Part shown: in pieces, positions 1-8,417 of the stretch
Layout of the letters: the number at the start of each line of letters is the position of its first letter
Numbering within the stretch: position 1 is the stretch's first letter
Assembly: GCA_002709695.1 (NCBI GenBank)
Contig: PAQF01000039.1
Span: 1 to 58,393 of the forward strand
Reading direction: 5' to 3'
From: Candidatus Poribacteria bacterium
GTDB taxonomy: Bacteria; Poribacteria; WGA-4E; UBA9662
Length of the DNA stretch: 58,393 nucleotides
The notes under the pieces: generated by a model
Seen by the model: the letters and a program-made list of their open reading frames with translations, nothing else
Told to the model about the DNA's origin: nothing
Database searches by the model: none
Program-made: the position numbers and the translations under genes

Positions 1-2
1 GT

Positions 3-2621
3 GGTGGTTTTGGCGGAGGATTCGGTGGAGATTTCAACAGCAACCTGGTCCTGAGCCAGATTCAACCGGAACAATTGTGGCAGGCAGTGTCCAAAGTGGC
101 AGAAGTTGAGGCTGGTATAGATCCTTTCAAACTGGTCAAACTGGACCTGGAGTTGGTTAGTCCCATGCCTTACGATGTATCCTTTGGTTCCTCACGTTAC
201 CAGGCCACGGTGCCGGTCAGCAGTGATACCACGGTGCAGGACGGCAGGAAGTCGGTACGATTGATCCTGCTGAAAACAGCTGAAGATAACAGCCAGGATA
301 TTGTGTTCGATCTACAGGAAACCAGCCTGAGCTTCAGTAACCCGTTCAGTGAAAGCCGCTATAGTTATAGTTGGTGGGCTAACCGTCTGCAGACGGATGC
401 TGCGCCGGTAGAACAAGCTAGAGCAGTGGTTATTACCCAATATAATGGTAACCTGTACACCAATTCAGCCCAAATACCTATTAGCGGTGTGATTGCCAAA
501 TATGATCCAGCCAGGAAACTGGAAGTAGAAATCTTTGCTAACGACAATTCCATGGGTGTGGTACCAGTAGAGAAAGACGGCTCGTTCAGACTGGAGCCAG
601 TGCTGCTGCGTCCAGGCTTAAACAATGTGACCTCCTTTACCCGAAGTGCCTCCAAACTGCAGAGTGCCATTTCCAAACCGCAGCGTGTGTACTTTGACCA
701 GGTTAAGCCGACGGTAGAATTTGTTGATCTTTCCACTCATGTCAGCCAGTCACCGGCTAAGGTACAGATTAAATACAATGATGATAGCGGTGGTTCAGCG
801 GGTTCAGTAACGCTGTTTGTTAACGGTAAAGCGCAGGCGGTATCGACAGAAACGGCGTTGGTCACGGTAGAAGTTACCCTGGAAGCGGGAGCTAACCTGC
901 TGGTGGTGTCAGCGGTGGATTTAGCTGGTAATGTCAGTCAGCCGTTACAGCAGCAGTTGGTACTGGATGATAAGGCGCCGGAAACAGCGCCGACCAATCT
1001 GTCAGCCAGCTTAAGTTTCTCCGGTAGAGAAGTCAGTTTCAGCTGGTTAGTTGATGTCAATGCCGGGAGTTATAATCTCTATCGTTCGGAAACACCGATA
1101 GCAGAGGTAGATCCCAAGCAGCGCTTGGCAGAGAATTTGGTTGTACCAGAGTACCAAGATGCCGATATTAATGTGGGTAGTACCTATTACTATGGTGTAA
1201 CTTCAGTCAGTTCGGCTGGTTTAGAGTCACAAAAGGTATCGGTTAACCTGAACCTGACAGTGCTGCTGGCCTCGGCTGGAGGAACCACGGTGTTGGCAGA
1301 TGGCGGTCGTCTGACGGCGGGAGCGGGTGCCTTGACGCTGGATCCGACACTGTACACGGTCATTTCCATTCAGAGGCCAGCGGAGGCGGATTTACCAGAT
1401 TTGTCTGGTGCTATAGAAGGAACAGGGCGTGTTTTTTCGGCCGTGATGCAGAATGGATTGCCGTTTACAGCTGAGTTTCTGAGTGCGGTAGATATCTCCA
1501 TTCCTTATCCTGCCTCAGAGGTACCGGAATCGTTGAAGGTGTTCAGGCTGGAAGGAGATGTGTGGAAACTGTTGGAGTCAGGGGTAACAATTAACGCTGA
1601 TAGCAAGACGCTGGACCTGAAGGCCAATAAGTTTGGTACTTACCGTTTGATGCTGCCAGAATCTAAACCTTGGGATCTGAATGGAGATGGCAAGATAGAT
1701 ATCTTTGACTTGGTGATGGTGGGTCGTTATTTTGGTCAGTCGGGAGAGAAGATAAAGGGAGAGAAGATAAAGGGAGATGCGGATCAAAACGGCCTGGTGG
1801 ATCTGTATGATCTGATAACAGTTGTAACCCACTTTGGTCAGAGTTATGATCTGCTGGCGGCAGCACCGATGGCTTTGATGGGCCAATCAAGGGGTAAGGT
1901 GTCGATGCATGTCAGTCACTCAACGGATCATAGAGGTGGTCTGCAAACTCAGCAGCTGGAGCTAGAAATCAAGGCGGATATCCCAGAATCGATAGCTGGT
2001 TATCAGCTGGAGTTGGTCTATAGTCCGCGTTTATTGACCGTAGTGGGTTTTGAAAAAGGGAATCTTTTAGGCGGTGAAAGTTATCATCTGCAGCCAGAAC
2101 TGACGTTGGGTAGAATAGGCAGGATTGCGGCCACACAACTGGGAGAATCTACTGATTTAGGTTCAGCCGAATCGACTATGGCCAATGTAAGTTTCCGTTT
2201 AAAGGGAGATTTGGATTTAGCCTTGAAATCGATAGGTATTCGTCAGCTGGTGATAGCGGATCAAGAGTCACAACAAATACCGGTTGAGTTGGAACGGATG
2301 ACCACGAATCGGGAGCCGGTTCCAGAGGTTCGTTTCAGCCTGGGTCAGAATTATCCTAATCCGTTTAATCCTGAGACCTGGATACCGTATCAGCTGGGTA
2401 GTTCATCCCAGGTATTGATAAAGATCTATGATGTTTCAGGACACTTGGTACGGCGGATTGATGTCGGTTTACAGGGTGCGGGAGATTACACTTCCCGAGG
2501 GAAGTCAGTCTACTGGGATGGTAGAAACGAGTTTGGAGAGCAGGTGGCCAGTGGGACTTACTTCTATACGCTGAAGACAGCAGACTATGTGTCCACACAG
2601 AAGATGATTATCTTGAAGTAG
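3..2621 (+). CDS. Secreted multidomain surface protein, cohesin/dockerin with C-terminal sorting domain (5' truncated)
   Basis: The reading frame is open from base 3, so the gene starts before the window; TTG at 75 is only an internal codon. The visible N-terminus is glycine-rich. A fibronectin III-like module lies near 970-1250 (SWLVDVNAGSYNLYRS), a dockerin-like pair of calcium-binding loops near 1669-1850 (DLNGDGKIDIFDL and DADQNGLVDLYDL), a cohesin-like beta domain near 1930-2260 (ELVYSPRLLTVVGF), and a C-terminal FlgD/Por-type sorting domain near 2340-2621 (NYPNPFNPETWIPYQL, then IYDVSGHLVR and SGTYFYTLK). Such tails direct proteins to the cell surface in Bacteroidetes-like and poribacterial lineages. 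A perfect 15-base tandem duplication at 1742-1771 adds GEKIK between the two dockerin loops. Likely a secreted scaffold or adhesin; substrate unknown. Confidence 0.85.
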   Translation, partial: GGFGGGFGGDFNSNLVLSQIQPEQLWQAVSKVAEVEAGIDPFKLVKLDLELVSPMPYDVSFGSSRYQATVPVSSDTTVQDGRKSVRLILLKTAEDNSQDIVFDLQETSLSFSNPFSESRYSYSWWANRLQTDAAPVEQARAVVITQYNGNLYTNSAQIPISGVIAKYDPARKLEVEIFANDNSMGVVPVEKDGSFRLEPVLLRPGLNNVTSFTRSASKLQSAISKPQRVYFDQVKPTVEFVDLSTHVSQSPAKVQIKYNDDSGGSAGSVTLFVNGKAQAVSTETALVTVEVTLEAGANLLVVSAVDLAGNVSQPLQQQLVLDDKAPETAPTNLSASLSFSGREVSFSWLVDVNAGSYNLYRSETPIAEVDPKQRLAENLVVPEYQDADINVGSTYYYGVTSVSSAGLESQKVSVNLNLTVLLASAGGTTVLADGGRLTAGAGALTLDPTLYTVISIQRPAEADLPDLSGAIEGTGRVFSAVMQNGLPFTAEFLSAVDISIPYPASEVPESLKVFRLEGDVWKLLESGVTINADSKTLDLKANKFGTYRLMLPESKPWDLNGDGKIDIFDLVMVGRYFGQSGEKIKGEKIKGDADQNGLVDLYDLITVVTHFGQSYDLLAAAPMALMGQSRGKVSMHVSHSTDHRGGLQTQQLELEIKADIPESIAGYQLELVYSPRLLTVVGFEKGNLLGGESYHLQPELTLGRIGRIAATQLGESTDLGSAESTMANVSFRLKGDLDLALKSIGIRQLVIADQESQQIPVELERMTTNREPVPEVRFSLGQNYPNPFNPETWIPYQLGSSSQVLIKIYDVSGHLVRRIDVGLQGAGDYTSRGKSVYWDGRNEFGEQVASGTYFYTLKTADYVSTQKMIILK
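1742..1771 (+). repeat. Perfect 15-bp tandem duplication inside the dockerin region
   Basis: Two identical 15-base units (1742-1756 and 1757-1771) followed by six bases of a third. The duplication keeps the frame and lengthens the linker between the two calcium loops by five residues. Confidence 0.9.
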
Positions 2622-2946
2622 CTAGCCCGTATTATACCCACAATAACCCCCGCAGCACTGTTGCGCTCTTCCTTCATTGCTCTTTACTGTATTATCTCAA
2701 GGTAGTATAGATAAGTAGATTGGAGATAATAATGGGTTTGTTGTATTTAAGTTAGTATGTTTAATACATATAGACTTAAGTCGCAGTAAGAATGCAGCTA
2801 TAGCTAGATCGTGTTGTACAAAAGCCTAGACTTTTGTACATGTATTTAAGTTTTAACTTATGTACAAGGGGATAATGATCAGACTTCCGTCAACCCAAAT
2901 TGCAATTGGTAGATATTAACAATTTAAGGTTAAGCGGACTGTGAAA
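2622..2946. other. Intergenic region with palindromic repeats
   Basis: No credible gene. It holds two copies of the 12-mer TGTATTTAAGTT (2741 and 2841) and two overlapping inverted repeats at 2814-2866. No clear terminator with a T run follows the surface protein gene. Confidence 0.6.
2815..2866. repeat. Double inverted repeat (TGTACA-based hairpins)
   Basis: TGTACAAAAG (2815-2824) is a perfect inverted repeat of CTTTTGTACA (2831-2840) around a six-base loop. The second arm then starts another dyad running from TGTACA at 2835 to TGTACA at 2861, with TGTATTTAAGTT inside. The two hairpins share an arm and are mutually exclusive. Could be a small mobile palindromic element or a binding site. 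Confidence 0.7.
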
Positions 2947-3231
2947 TTAGCCTTCCCCCATCTCGGAAAAGCTGTGTATTCTTTTGGTGTCCGAAATTTC
3001 GCCTAGTTCTTCAGCCAGCGCTTGAAATTCTGGACTACTTATCATTTTTTGCAGAGCTTCCATATCAACATCGTAAAGAGTAATACTGATGTCATTATGA
3101 TCTTCTGGTGTTTGATAGACTTTGGTTCTGGACTCATCACACCATTGGCTTCTAACGTCAACATGTCCTTTAAAACCTTGATACCAATAATCAAAGTCCT
3201 TTACCTTCATGGTTACAAAAAGATTAGCCAT
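2947..3231 (-). CDS. Small dimeric alpha-beta barrel-like protein, hypothetical
   Basis: A 94-residue protein starting MANLFVTMKVKDFDYW. The ATG at 3231 is preferred over the upstream one because GCGAGG lies nine bases before it. The beta strand-helix-helix pattern (residues 3-10, 45-52 ITLYDVDM, then helix ALQKMISSPEFQALAEELG) resembles short antibiotic-monooxygenase/EthD-like or DUF3764-type ferredoxin folds, usually dimers of unknown or cyclase-like role. I cannot name a substrate. It is a single gene, convergent to the surface protein and divergent from the MotA-like pair, with palindromic repeats on both sides. Confidence 0.6.
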   Translation of the reverse strand: MANLFVTMKVKDFDYWYQGFKGHVDVRSQWCDESRTKVYQTPEDHNDISITLYDVDMEALQKMISSPEFQALAEELGEISDTKRIHSFSEMGEG

Positions 3232-3384
3232 CTGAATTAACCTCGCTTTTTTATATATATAATGTAAGATATTAAATCTTATCACACAAACACTTGTGAT
3301 AGTTGCCTTATGGATAAAAACATCTGTATTTAAGTTAAAATTTAAGTATAAGTTCAGCGAACATTTAAAAAGAGGGAAAAAATC

Positions 3385-3846
3385 ATGAAACTAATCATCT
3401 TGGGCCTGCTTCTAGGTGTTTTTGCCCTTGTTTTTGGCATGTCAGCCAACCTTACAAACTTGGGTAATCTAAAATTCTTTCTCGAGCCAACCTCCTTTAC
3501 GCTAGTTTTCGTTCCTATTGTTGGAACTCTACTAATAGGTTGTCGAGGATCCTTCATATCATCCGTCACCTCGATTTGGAAAAGGGATGTGGATAACCAA
3601 ACTTTAGATAGAAGTATCCAATTTTGGAAAGCAGCTAAAAGATATGCTATAGCTTACGGTTTTATTGGATCTTTAATAGGCATGGTTTTTACACTTCATG
3701 CGTTTGGTGACGACGATCTTGGAGGTGTCGGTCCTGCAATAGCTATTGTCGTAATGACTGTTTACTACGGGCTTATTTCGGGATATTTGGTTTTCGACCC
3801 CATAGCATGTTTATTAGAAGCTAGAAAAGGCGTTGCTGAACCTTAA
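3385..3846 (+). CDS. Short MotA/ExbB-like membrane protein, copy 1
   Basis: A 153-residue protein with about four hydrophobic segments (1-18, 38-54, 88-106, 115-138). The order resembles MotA/TolQ/ExbB proton-channel proteins: two N-terminal segments, a short basic cytoplasmic stretch (SIWKRDVDNQ...FWKAAKRYAIA), then GFIGSLIGMVF and VMTVYYGLISGYLVFDPIA, like the GLIGTLxG and TxYGxxxAxxxFxPIA blocks of MotA. It is far shorter than MotA (about 250-290), mainly because the cytoplasmic domain is missing, and no MotB/TolR/ExbD partner is nearby. GAGGG precedes the ATG. Family placement comes from motif reading. Confidence 0.7.
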   Translation: MKLIILGLLLGVFALVFGMSANLTNLGNLKFFLEPTSFTLVFVPIVGTLLIGCRGSFISSVTSIWKRDVDNQTLDRSIQFWKAAKRYAIAYGFIGSLIGMVFTLHAFGDDDLGGVGPAIAIVVMTVYYGLISGYLVFDPIACLLEARKGVAEP

Positions 3847-3922
3847 TTAAAGTGTAGGTGTTAATCAAAAGTTAAAATTTAAGTATAAGTTCAGCGAACA
3901 TTTAAAAAAGAGGGAAAAAATC

Positions 3923-4381
3923 ATGAAACTAATCATCTTGGGCCTGCTTCTAGGTGTTTTTGCTCTTGTTTTCGGTATGTCAGCCAACCTTACAAACTTC
4001 GATACTCTAAAATTCTTTCTTGATCCGGCCTCTTTTGCAGTGGTTTTCGTTCTTACTGTTGGAACTCTACTAATGGGTTTTCAAGGATCCTTCATATCAT
4101 CCGTCACCTCAATTTGGAAAAGGGATATAGATGACCAAACTTTAGATAGAAGTATCCAATTTTGGAAAGCAGCTAAAAGGTATGCTATAGCTTCCGGTTT
4201 TATTGGAACTGTGATGGGCATCGTCTTGATACTTAATGCGATGGGTGACGATCTTGGAAGACAGATCCTTCCCCTGTCTATTGCCGTACTTACTGTTTAC
4301 TACGGGCTTATTTTGGGCTATTTGGTTTTCGACCCCATAGCCTGTTTATTAGAAGCTAGAAAAGGAGTTGCTGAACCTTAA
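3923..4381 (+). CDS. Short MotA/ExbB-like membrane protein, copy 2
   Basis: A 152-residue tandem paralogue of the preceding gene, about 78% identical by eye, with the same leader and Shine-Dalgarno. The first 25 residues, the loop SFISSVTSIWKRD, the stretch QTLDRSIQFWKAAKRYAIA and the tail LVFDPIACLLEARKGVAEP are nearly unchanged. Differences cluster in the second and third membrane segments and the loop after GDD. This copy keeps the more MotA-like GFIGTVMGIV. Such a pattern would suit two subunits of one hetero-oligomeric channel, but it is equally what a recent duplication with relaxed constraint would show. Confidence 0.7.
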   Translation: MKLIILGLLLGVFALVFGMSANLTNFDTLKFFLDPASFAVVFVLTVGTLLMGFQGSFISSVTSIWKRDIDDQTLDRSIQFWKAAKRYAIASGFIGTVMGIVLILNAMGDDLGRQILPLSIAVLTVYYGLILGYLVFDPIACLLEARKGVAEP

Positions 4382-4400
4382 TTAAAGTGTAGGTATCAAC

Positions 4401-4428
4401 TTGTATTTAAGTTAAAACTAAAATACAA
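4401..4428. repeat. TGTATTTAAGTT palindromic repeat, copy 4
   Basis: TTGTATTTAAGTT and the facing arm AACTAAAATACAA pair over 12 of 14 positions, the best dyad of the family. It lies just after the second MotA-like gene. Confidence 0.75.
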
Positions 4429-4461
4429 TCTTTAATAAGATGGTAGCCCATTTGGCAAGTT

Positions 4462-4746
4462 ATGAGTGGTTTAAAACAGAAGGTGCAAAGTCTCATTGGA
4501 ACATTGTAGGACGAGGATTTTAATGTTCGTTTAAATGCGACATTGGCATTAGGAGAGATGGGAAAGGATGCTGTTCCTGGCCTGATCCAAGCACTGCAGG
4601 ATGAGAATTTGGGTGTTTGTCGTAGTTCGGAAAGAGCACTAAGGAAAATAGATACATCAGAAGCACTAAAAGCAGTTGAGGAATATCAGCGAAATAAGGC
4701 ACTTATTAGGTACACCCGAAGCACTAAAAGGACTCGAGGGATATAA
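4462..4746 (+). pseudogene. HEAT-repeat protein interrupted by an in-frame TAG
   Basis: From ATG 4462 the frame reads MSGLKQKVQSLIGTL, then TAG at 4507-4509, then DEDFNVRLNATLALGEMG and the rest of a HEAT/PBS-lyase-type repeat (AVPGLIQALQDENLGV..ALRKID) to a stop at 4744. The repeat consensus LQDEN seen later implies that the TAG replaced a CAG (Gln). Whether this is a nonsense mutation, a sequencing error or readthrough cannot be told here. Without the stop the product is about 94 residues, two HEAT units. A start at TTG 4543 would give only the second unit. Confidence 0.65.
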
Positions 4747-5238
4747 TCACGAACGGTAAAATTTTGCTAAATTTAGTAAGTCATTAGGTGTCGAATAAGG
4801 TACGCATATTGGTAGATTGGCATCGGTCGTGCCAGTGGGAACTTCAGCCTCAAAACTAAATCTGAACTGGTGAGAAGCAATTACAAGCACTACTAGGTTA
4901 TCCAACATGCCGACGGTTATAACTACACGATTGGTGATGCTGTTAGCTTAGGGGTACCCCCCCCGATTTTTCAGCGATGGCAAACGGTCAAATCAAAGGT
5001 GTATTAGCTAAAATTCTTGATGAATAAGGGGAAGGAATTCAGTTCTCATGATTGTGGATACTGAAAACGTTTTTGGTATGTGCTCGGTTTTGCTACTATG
5101 TATATACTTAGCATGAATTTTGATTATATGACACTAGGTTTGATACTTGGGATTATGCCTTTTCCGTTCGAGTTCAATGGTACTGGAGATAATTTAACAA
5201 TCTATGCTAAGGTTACTTGGCTAGTCAAGGGAAGATAA
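4747..5238. other. Decayed intergenic stretch
   Basis: No intact gene. It holds a 28-base sequence (about 4803-4830) that recurs near 6556-6583, an eight-C run near 4960, and a short open fragment at 5065-5238 described separately. It looks like degraded coding DNA. Confidence 0.4.
5065..5238 (+). pseudogene. Possible remnant of a PH-like membrane protein
   Basis: After a TGA at 5062 the frame encodes two hydrophobic runs and LGIMPFPFEFNGTGDNLTIY, ending at TAA 5236. This resembles YGGLPFPFHYEMEKENLLIRF of the gene at 11712, where the membrane segments lead into the PH-like domain. No start with a ribosome site is visible and the PH domain is missing. The similarity is short, so this is a weak call. 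Confidence 0.25.
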
Positions 5239-6428
5239 ATGAAAATTACAGATTTGAAATGTGCGGTTATTGGCAACAATCCGGTAGTGCGAATTGTGAC
5301 AGACGATGGCATTGATGGGTTTGGAGAGATCGAGTCTTTCAAGCAGTATCTGAAGCCTCATGTGATCTTTTATAAGGATTATATTCTGGGCCAAGATCCA
5401 ACAAATGTTGAGCGGGTGATGATGCAGATCCGACGACTGGGGGGGACAAGCCATGGGGCAGTGCGGTTAGTGCTATCGAAATGGCGCTGTGGGATATTGC
5501 CGGCAAGGCGGCTAATCTGCCTGTCTATAAGCTGTTGGGCGGAAAAGTTCGTGATCAGGTTAGAGTTTATAATGGTGCGATACGCTTCCCTTCAAGAGGT
5601 ACTGAACCCAAGCACTATGCCGAAAATATGGCTGCGATGAAGGCTTCACCGGAAGGGTTCACCATTATTAAGCAAGGTGTGGCCTTTCATGGACCCATGG
5701 CACAACAAGTACCTAATTTTTATTATGGCGAAGTGTTACCAACAGGGCATCGTGCCAATCGAGGATTGATAACCGAGTCAGGCATGAAACACTTAATCAC
5801 CTGTATTGAAGCGATGAAAGCAGTATTAGGTGATGAAGTTGGATTGGCACTTGACTGTGGACCTGGATTTACGGTGCCCGATGCGATTCGGCTAGCGCAA
5901 GCAGTCGAGCACTTGAATTTGGTGTGGTTGGAAGATATGCTGATGGGGGATTATGTTCCATGGGTGGCTCCCGATTCCTATCGAGAAGTAACACGGGCGA
6001 CATCAACCCCTATTCATACCGGCGAACAGATTTATTTGCGTCAGAATTTCAAGGATCTAATTGAACAGAAAGCGGTTAATATTATCGGTCCGGATCCGTG
6101 TGATATTGGAGGAATCGCAGAGTTGAAGTGGGTCGCTGAATATGCGGATTTACACGGGATTTTGATAGCCCCACATGGAATTGGTGATGGCTTACTTGGT
6201 TTAGCTGCCCTGGTACAGGTGTGTGCCACCTTGCCACAGAATTATATTGCTTTTGAATATCCGATAGGCGAACCGGAATGGTGGTATGATATTGTAGAAT
6301 GGTTGCCAAACCCAATTGTGAAAGATGGCTTTATTGAAGTTTGGGATCGACCTGGTATGGGGATAAATTTGCTTCCGGAAGCAAATAAGCCGTTTTTGAA
6401 AGAAGAGGATCAATCGTTTTTTGATTGA
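5239..6428 (+). pseudogene. Mandelate racemase/muconate lactonizing enzyme family, frameshifted at a G run
   Basis: An enolase-superfamily sugar-acid dehydratase or racemase of about 396 residues split into two frames. Part 1 (from ATG 5239, after AAGGGAAG) gives the N-terminal capping domain; part 2 continues from the GGDKPWGSAVSAIEMALWDIAGKAA block to the stop at 6426. The frames meet at a run of seven G (5439-5445); eight G would restore LGGDKPWGS. The barrel shows metal-ligand positions LALDCGP, WLEDM and HTGEQI, the Asp-His dyad DPCDIGG and IAPHG, and FEYP. Function would be acid-sugar catabolism. A homopolymer sequencing error is as likely as real inactivation, so the gene may be intact in the organism. 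Confidence 0.8.
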
Positions 6429-6672
6429 TATTCTACTGCTAAGAGGAGGGATTGATGTGTTTTTGTATTAGTCGGAAGTAGTTTTTATAAAGCCACTCGA
6501 AAGGTGGATATGGTGGTTCAAAGATCTGTTTTCTTTTCGCTGGTGCTGATGGGAGTACGCATATTAGTTAATTGGCATCGGTTAGGGATAATATGTTATT
6601 TTGATGAACTTGGGAAGTGTCGAATTGGGTTCTATCTGCTAAAATTGTGAAGCGTGGTAAATTGCTCCAGTA
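6429..6672. other. Intergenic, contains copy 2 of a 28-base repeat
   Basis: Between convergent genes. Bases about 6556-6583 repeat 4803-4830 with three or four changes. A peptide GADGSTHIS followed by a stop can be read here, suggesting a degraded LamG-like or similar coding fragment; not provable. Confidence 0.3.
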
Positions 6673-7743
6673 TTATAACCGTAGGTTTATCTCTGTTCTT
6701 GCTTCGGTGGATTGATACATCGCCTCAGTGATGCGAGCGACGGTAAGACCAATTGCTCCGGTATCGATCATTTCAAGGCGGTTCAAAACACCCCAAACAA
6801 AGTGTTTCTGCGAGCTCTCATAACCTTCAATGGCATACCCGAGAGATTGCATCCGTCTTTCATAGGCTTCGACATTGAAGTTAACTTCGGCATCCATGCC
6901 ATACATATCTGTATAGAAGGTAAATGGCTCTAGCCTGATACCTCCCTTCGACCCCATAATGCGATCACCTTCACCTCCATCAATATGGGCGGCCCAAGCC
7001 TCTTCAACAAACATCGTGATATCTCCTTCAAATCGCACAAATCCGGTGCCTAACTCCTCGACGTTATAGCCGCTCTCCTGCCGGCGTTTCTCGTCCATAT
7101 CGAGTTCCTGAAATGTTGAAGCCGTTACGGTTTCAAGCTCTGGATTATCCAGCAGATAGAGCATCCGTGCTAAGTGGTATACTGCCATATCTACTAGCGT
7201 CCCACCTCCAGATTTCTCCTTTTGCACAAAGTGTGGGGTGGCGTAACCATCTACATATACTCGTCCGCGACGACGGTAGTGGCTTGTTTTAACATAGTAA
7301 ACCCGACCCAGCGCACCTTGCTCGATTAAGGCTTTTGCGGTTCGTGATTCTCTGGAGAAAACGGTTCCCATCTGTACCGACAGCTTTTTCCCCGTCCGCT
7401 GTGCAGTGTCATACATCGCCTGTGCTTCCGTACCAGTCTTTGCCATCGGTTTTTCGCAGTACACATGTTTGCCGGCTTCAAGTGCGTCAATCGTGACAGG
7501 TGCGTGCAGGAAGTTAGGCAGACAAACATCAACACTGTCAATTTCGTCGATCCTCAGTAGGTCGTGGTAATCAGAAAACACGTGTGGGATATCGTTTTCC
7601 TGTGCGACCTTTTGTGCCTCATTTTGATTGATATCTGCAATCGCAACAATTTCAACATCATTTCTCATCGATTGATAACCGCGAATGTGGCTTTTGCCGA
7701 TGATACCAGTTCCAATAACACCAACCTTGAGTTTACCTGACAT
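6673..7743 (-). CDS. Gfo/Idh/MocA family NAD(P)-dependent oxidoreductase
   Basis: A 356-residue cytoplasmic enzyme of usual length. The N-terminal Rossmann fold has GVIGTGIIG (residues 8-16) and the acidic end of strand 2 (ADIN, 37-40). The EKP signature lies at 97-99, with the lysine that acts in hydride transfer or substrate binding. The C-terminal half is the beta-sheet substrate domain (GGGTLVDMAVYHLARML). The family oxidises or reduces sugars, inositols and related polyols; the substrate cannot be read. The 5' end is TAATTTAATTAGAGGGAAACC before the ATG, so the ribosome site AGAGGGAAA is good. It is convergent with the mandelate racemase-like gene, which suggests a shared sugar-acid context. 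Confidence 0.88.
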   Translation of the reverse strand: MSGKLKVGVIGTGIIGKSHIRGYQSMRNDVEIVAIADINQNEAQKVAQENDIPHVFSDYHDLLRIDEIDSVDVCLPNFLHAPVTIDALEAGKHVYCEKPMAKTGTEAQAMYDTAQRTGKKLSVQMGTVFSRESRTAKALIEQGALGRVYYVKTSHYRRRGRVYVDGYATPHFVQKEKSGGGTLVDMAVYHLARMLYLLDNPELETVTASTFQELDMDEKRRQESGYNVEELGTGFVRFEGDITMFVEEAWAAHIDGGEGDRIMGSKGGIRLEPFTFYTDMYGMDAEVNFNVEAYERRMQSLGYAIEGYESSQKHFVWGVLNRLEMIDTGAIGLTVARITEAMYQSTEARTEINLRL

Positions 7744-8417
7744 GGTTTCCCTCTAATTTAATTTTCTTTCTTAATGATAATGATTGGCCTGAAATTTAAT
7801 AATGCTTCCAGAGGTTAAATTTCCGTTTAGAGATGATTGTATAAGACCCTCTTACTGCTACTATTATAAGAGGCCTGAACTGAATTGGTCAACGGCTAAA
7901 ATAGTGAAGAGATGGGCGGGTGGAATTCCACGAAGAACCAAAAAAGCTTTTTTAAAAGAATTACCAGATACTTCGTCGGCAGAACAATCTAATGGAAATT
8001 TTCCCTTGTCTTTACTTGTCATGATATATCATACATTCCGTCTGATAATTTTCCGGCGTAAAAAGACCAGCTTCAAAATCAGCGTAGCACAGCATTCCTG
8101 CTAACTGAGAACCTAAGCTACCACTTTACCTTAAACAATAGTCGTGATAGAATGACTTATCTGAATTTTTAGTATAGCTTAAGAGCGATATGATAAACCG
8201 GTATCTGATCCTGATTTCGACATTATGTCTATTTACCGCTAGTTAATCGAATAGGCAGTGGCTTTTATCAAAGATCGGTTGATGCTGGGTTCTTTTTTTG
8301 AAACGACATCGATCAAGACTACTGGACGTTGGCGGTGTAGTCAATGCTTCCCCTGAAGTTGGTGATACCAACAAAACGGTCCAATCAACTGGTAGTGATT
8401 GAGATTAGGAATAGTAT
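7744..8417. other. 674-base stretch without a convincing gene
   Basis: A 100-codon frame at 7802-8104 lacks a ribosome site and any recognisable domain. The segment before the dioxygenase gene reads like worn coding DNA in changing frames. The last bases before the ATG carry GATTAGGAAT, a weak ribosome site. Confidence 0.3.

Larger units (their letters stand above)
3332..4400 (+). repeat. Tandem gene duplication, about 537-bp unit
   Basis: The sequence from 3332 (AAGTTAAAATTTAAG...) to 3868 repeats from 3869 to about 4400. It includes the leader, the Shine-Dalgarno, the whole gene and the trailer CTTAATTAAAGTGTAGGT. The junction starts with AAGTTAAAA, part of the TGTATTTAAGTT repeat that stands before copy 1 and again after copy 2 (4402), so the repeats may have mediated the duplication. 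Confidence 0.9.

Noticed and set aside
1578-1886. Antisense ORFs opposite the dockerin region
   Set aside because: Shadow frames of a well-supported gene.
7802-8104. 100-codon plus-strand ORF after the Gfo/Idh gene
   Set aside because: No ribosome site, no domain, odd composition rich in basic and aromatic residues; looks like chance or decayed sequence.
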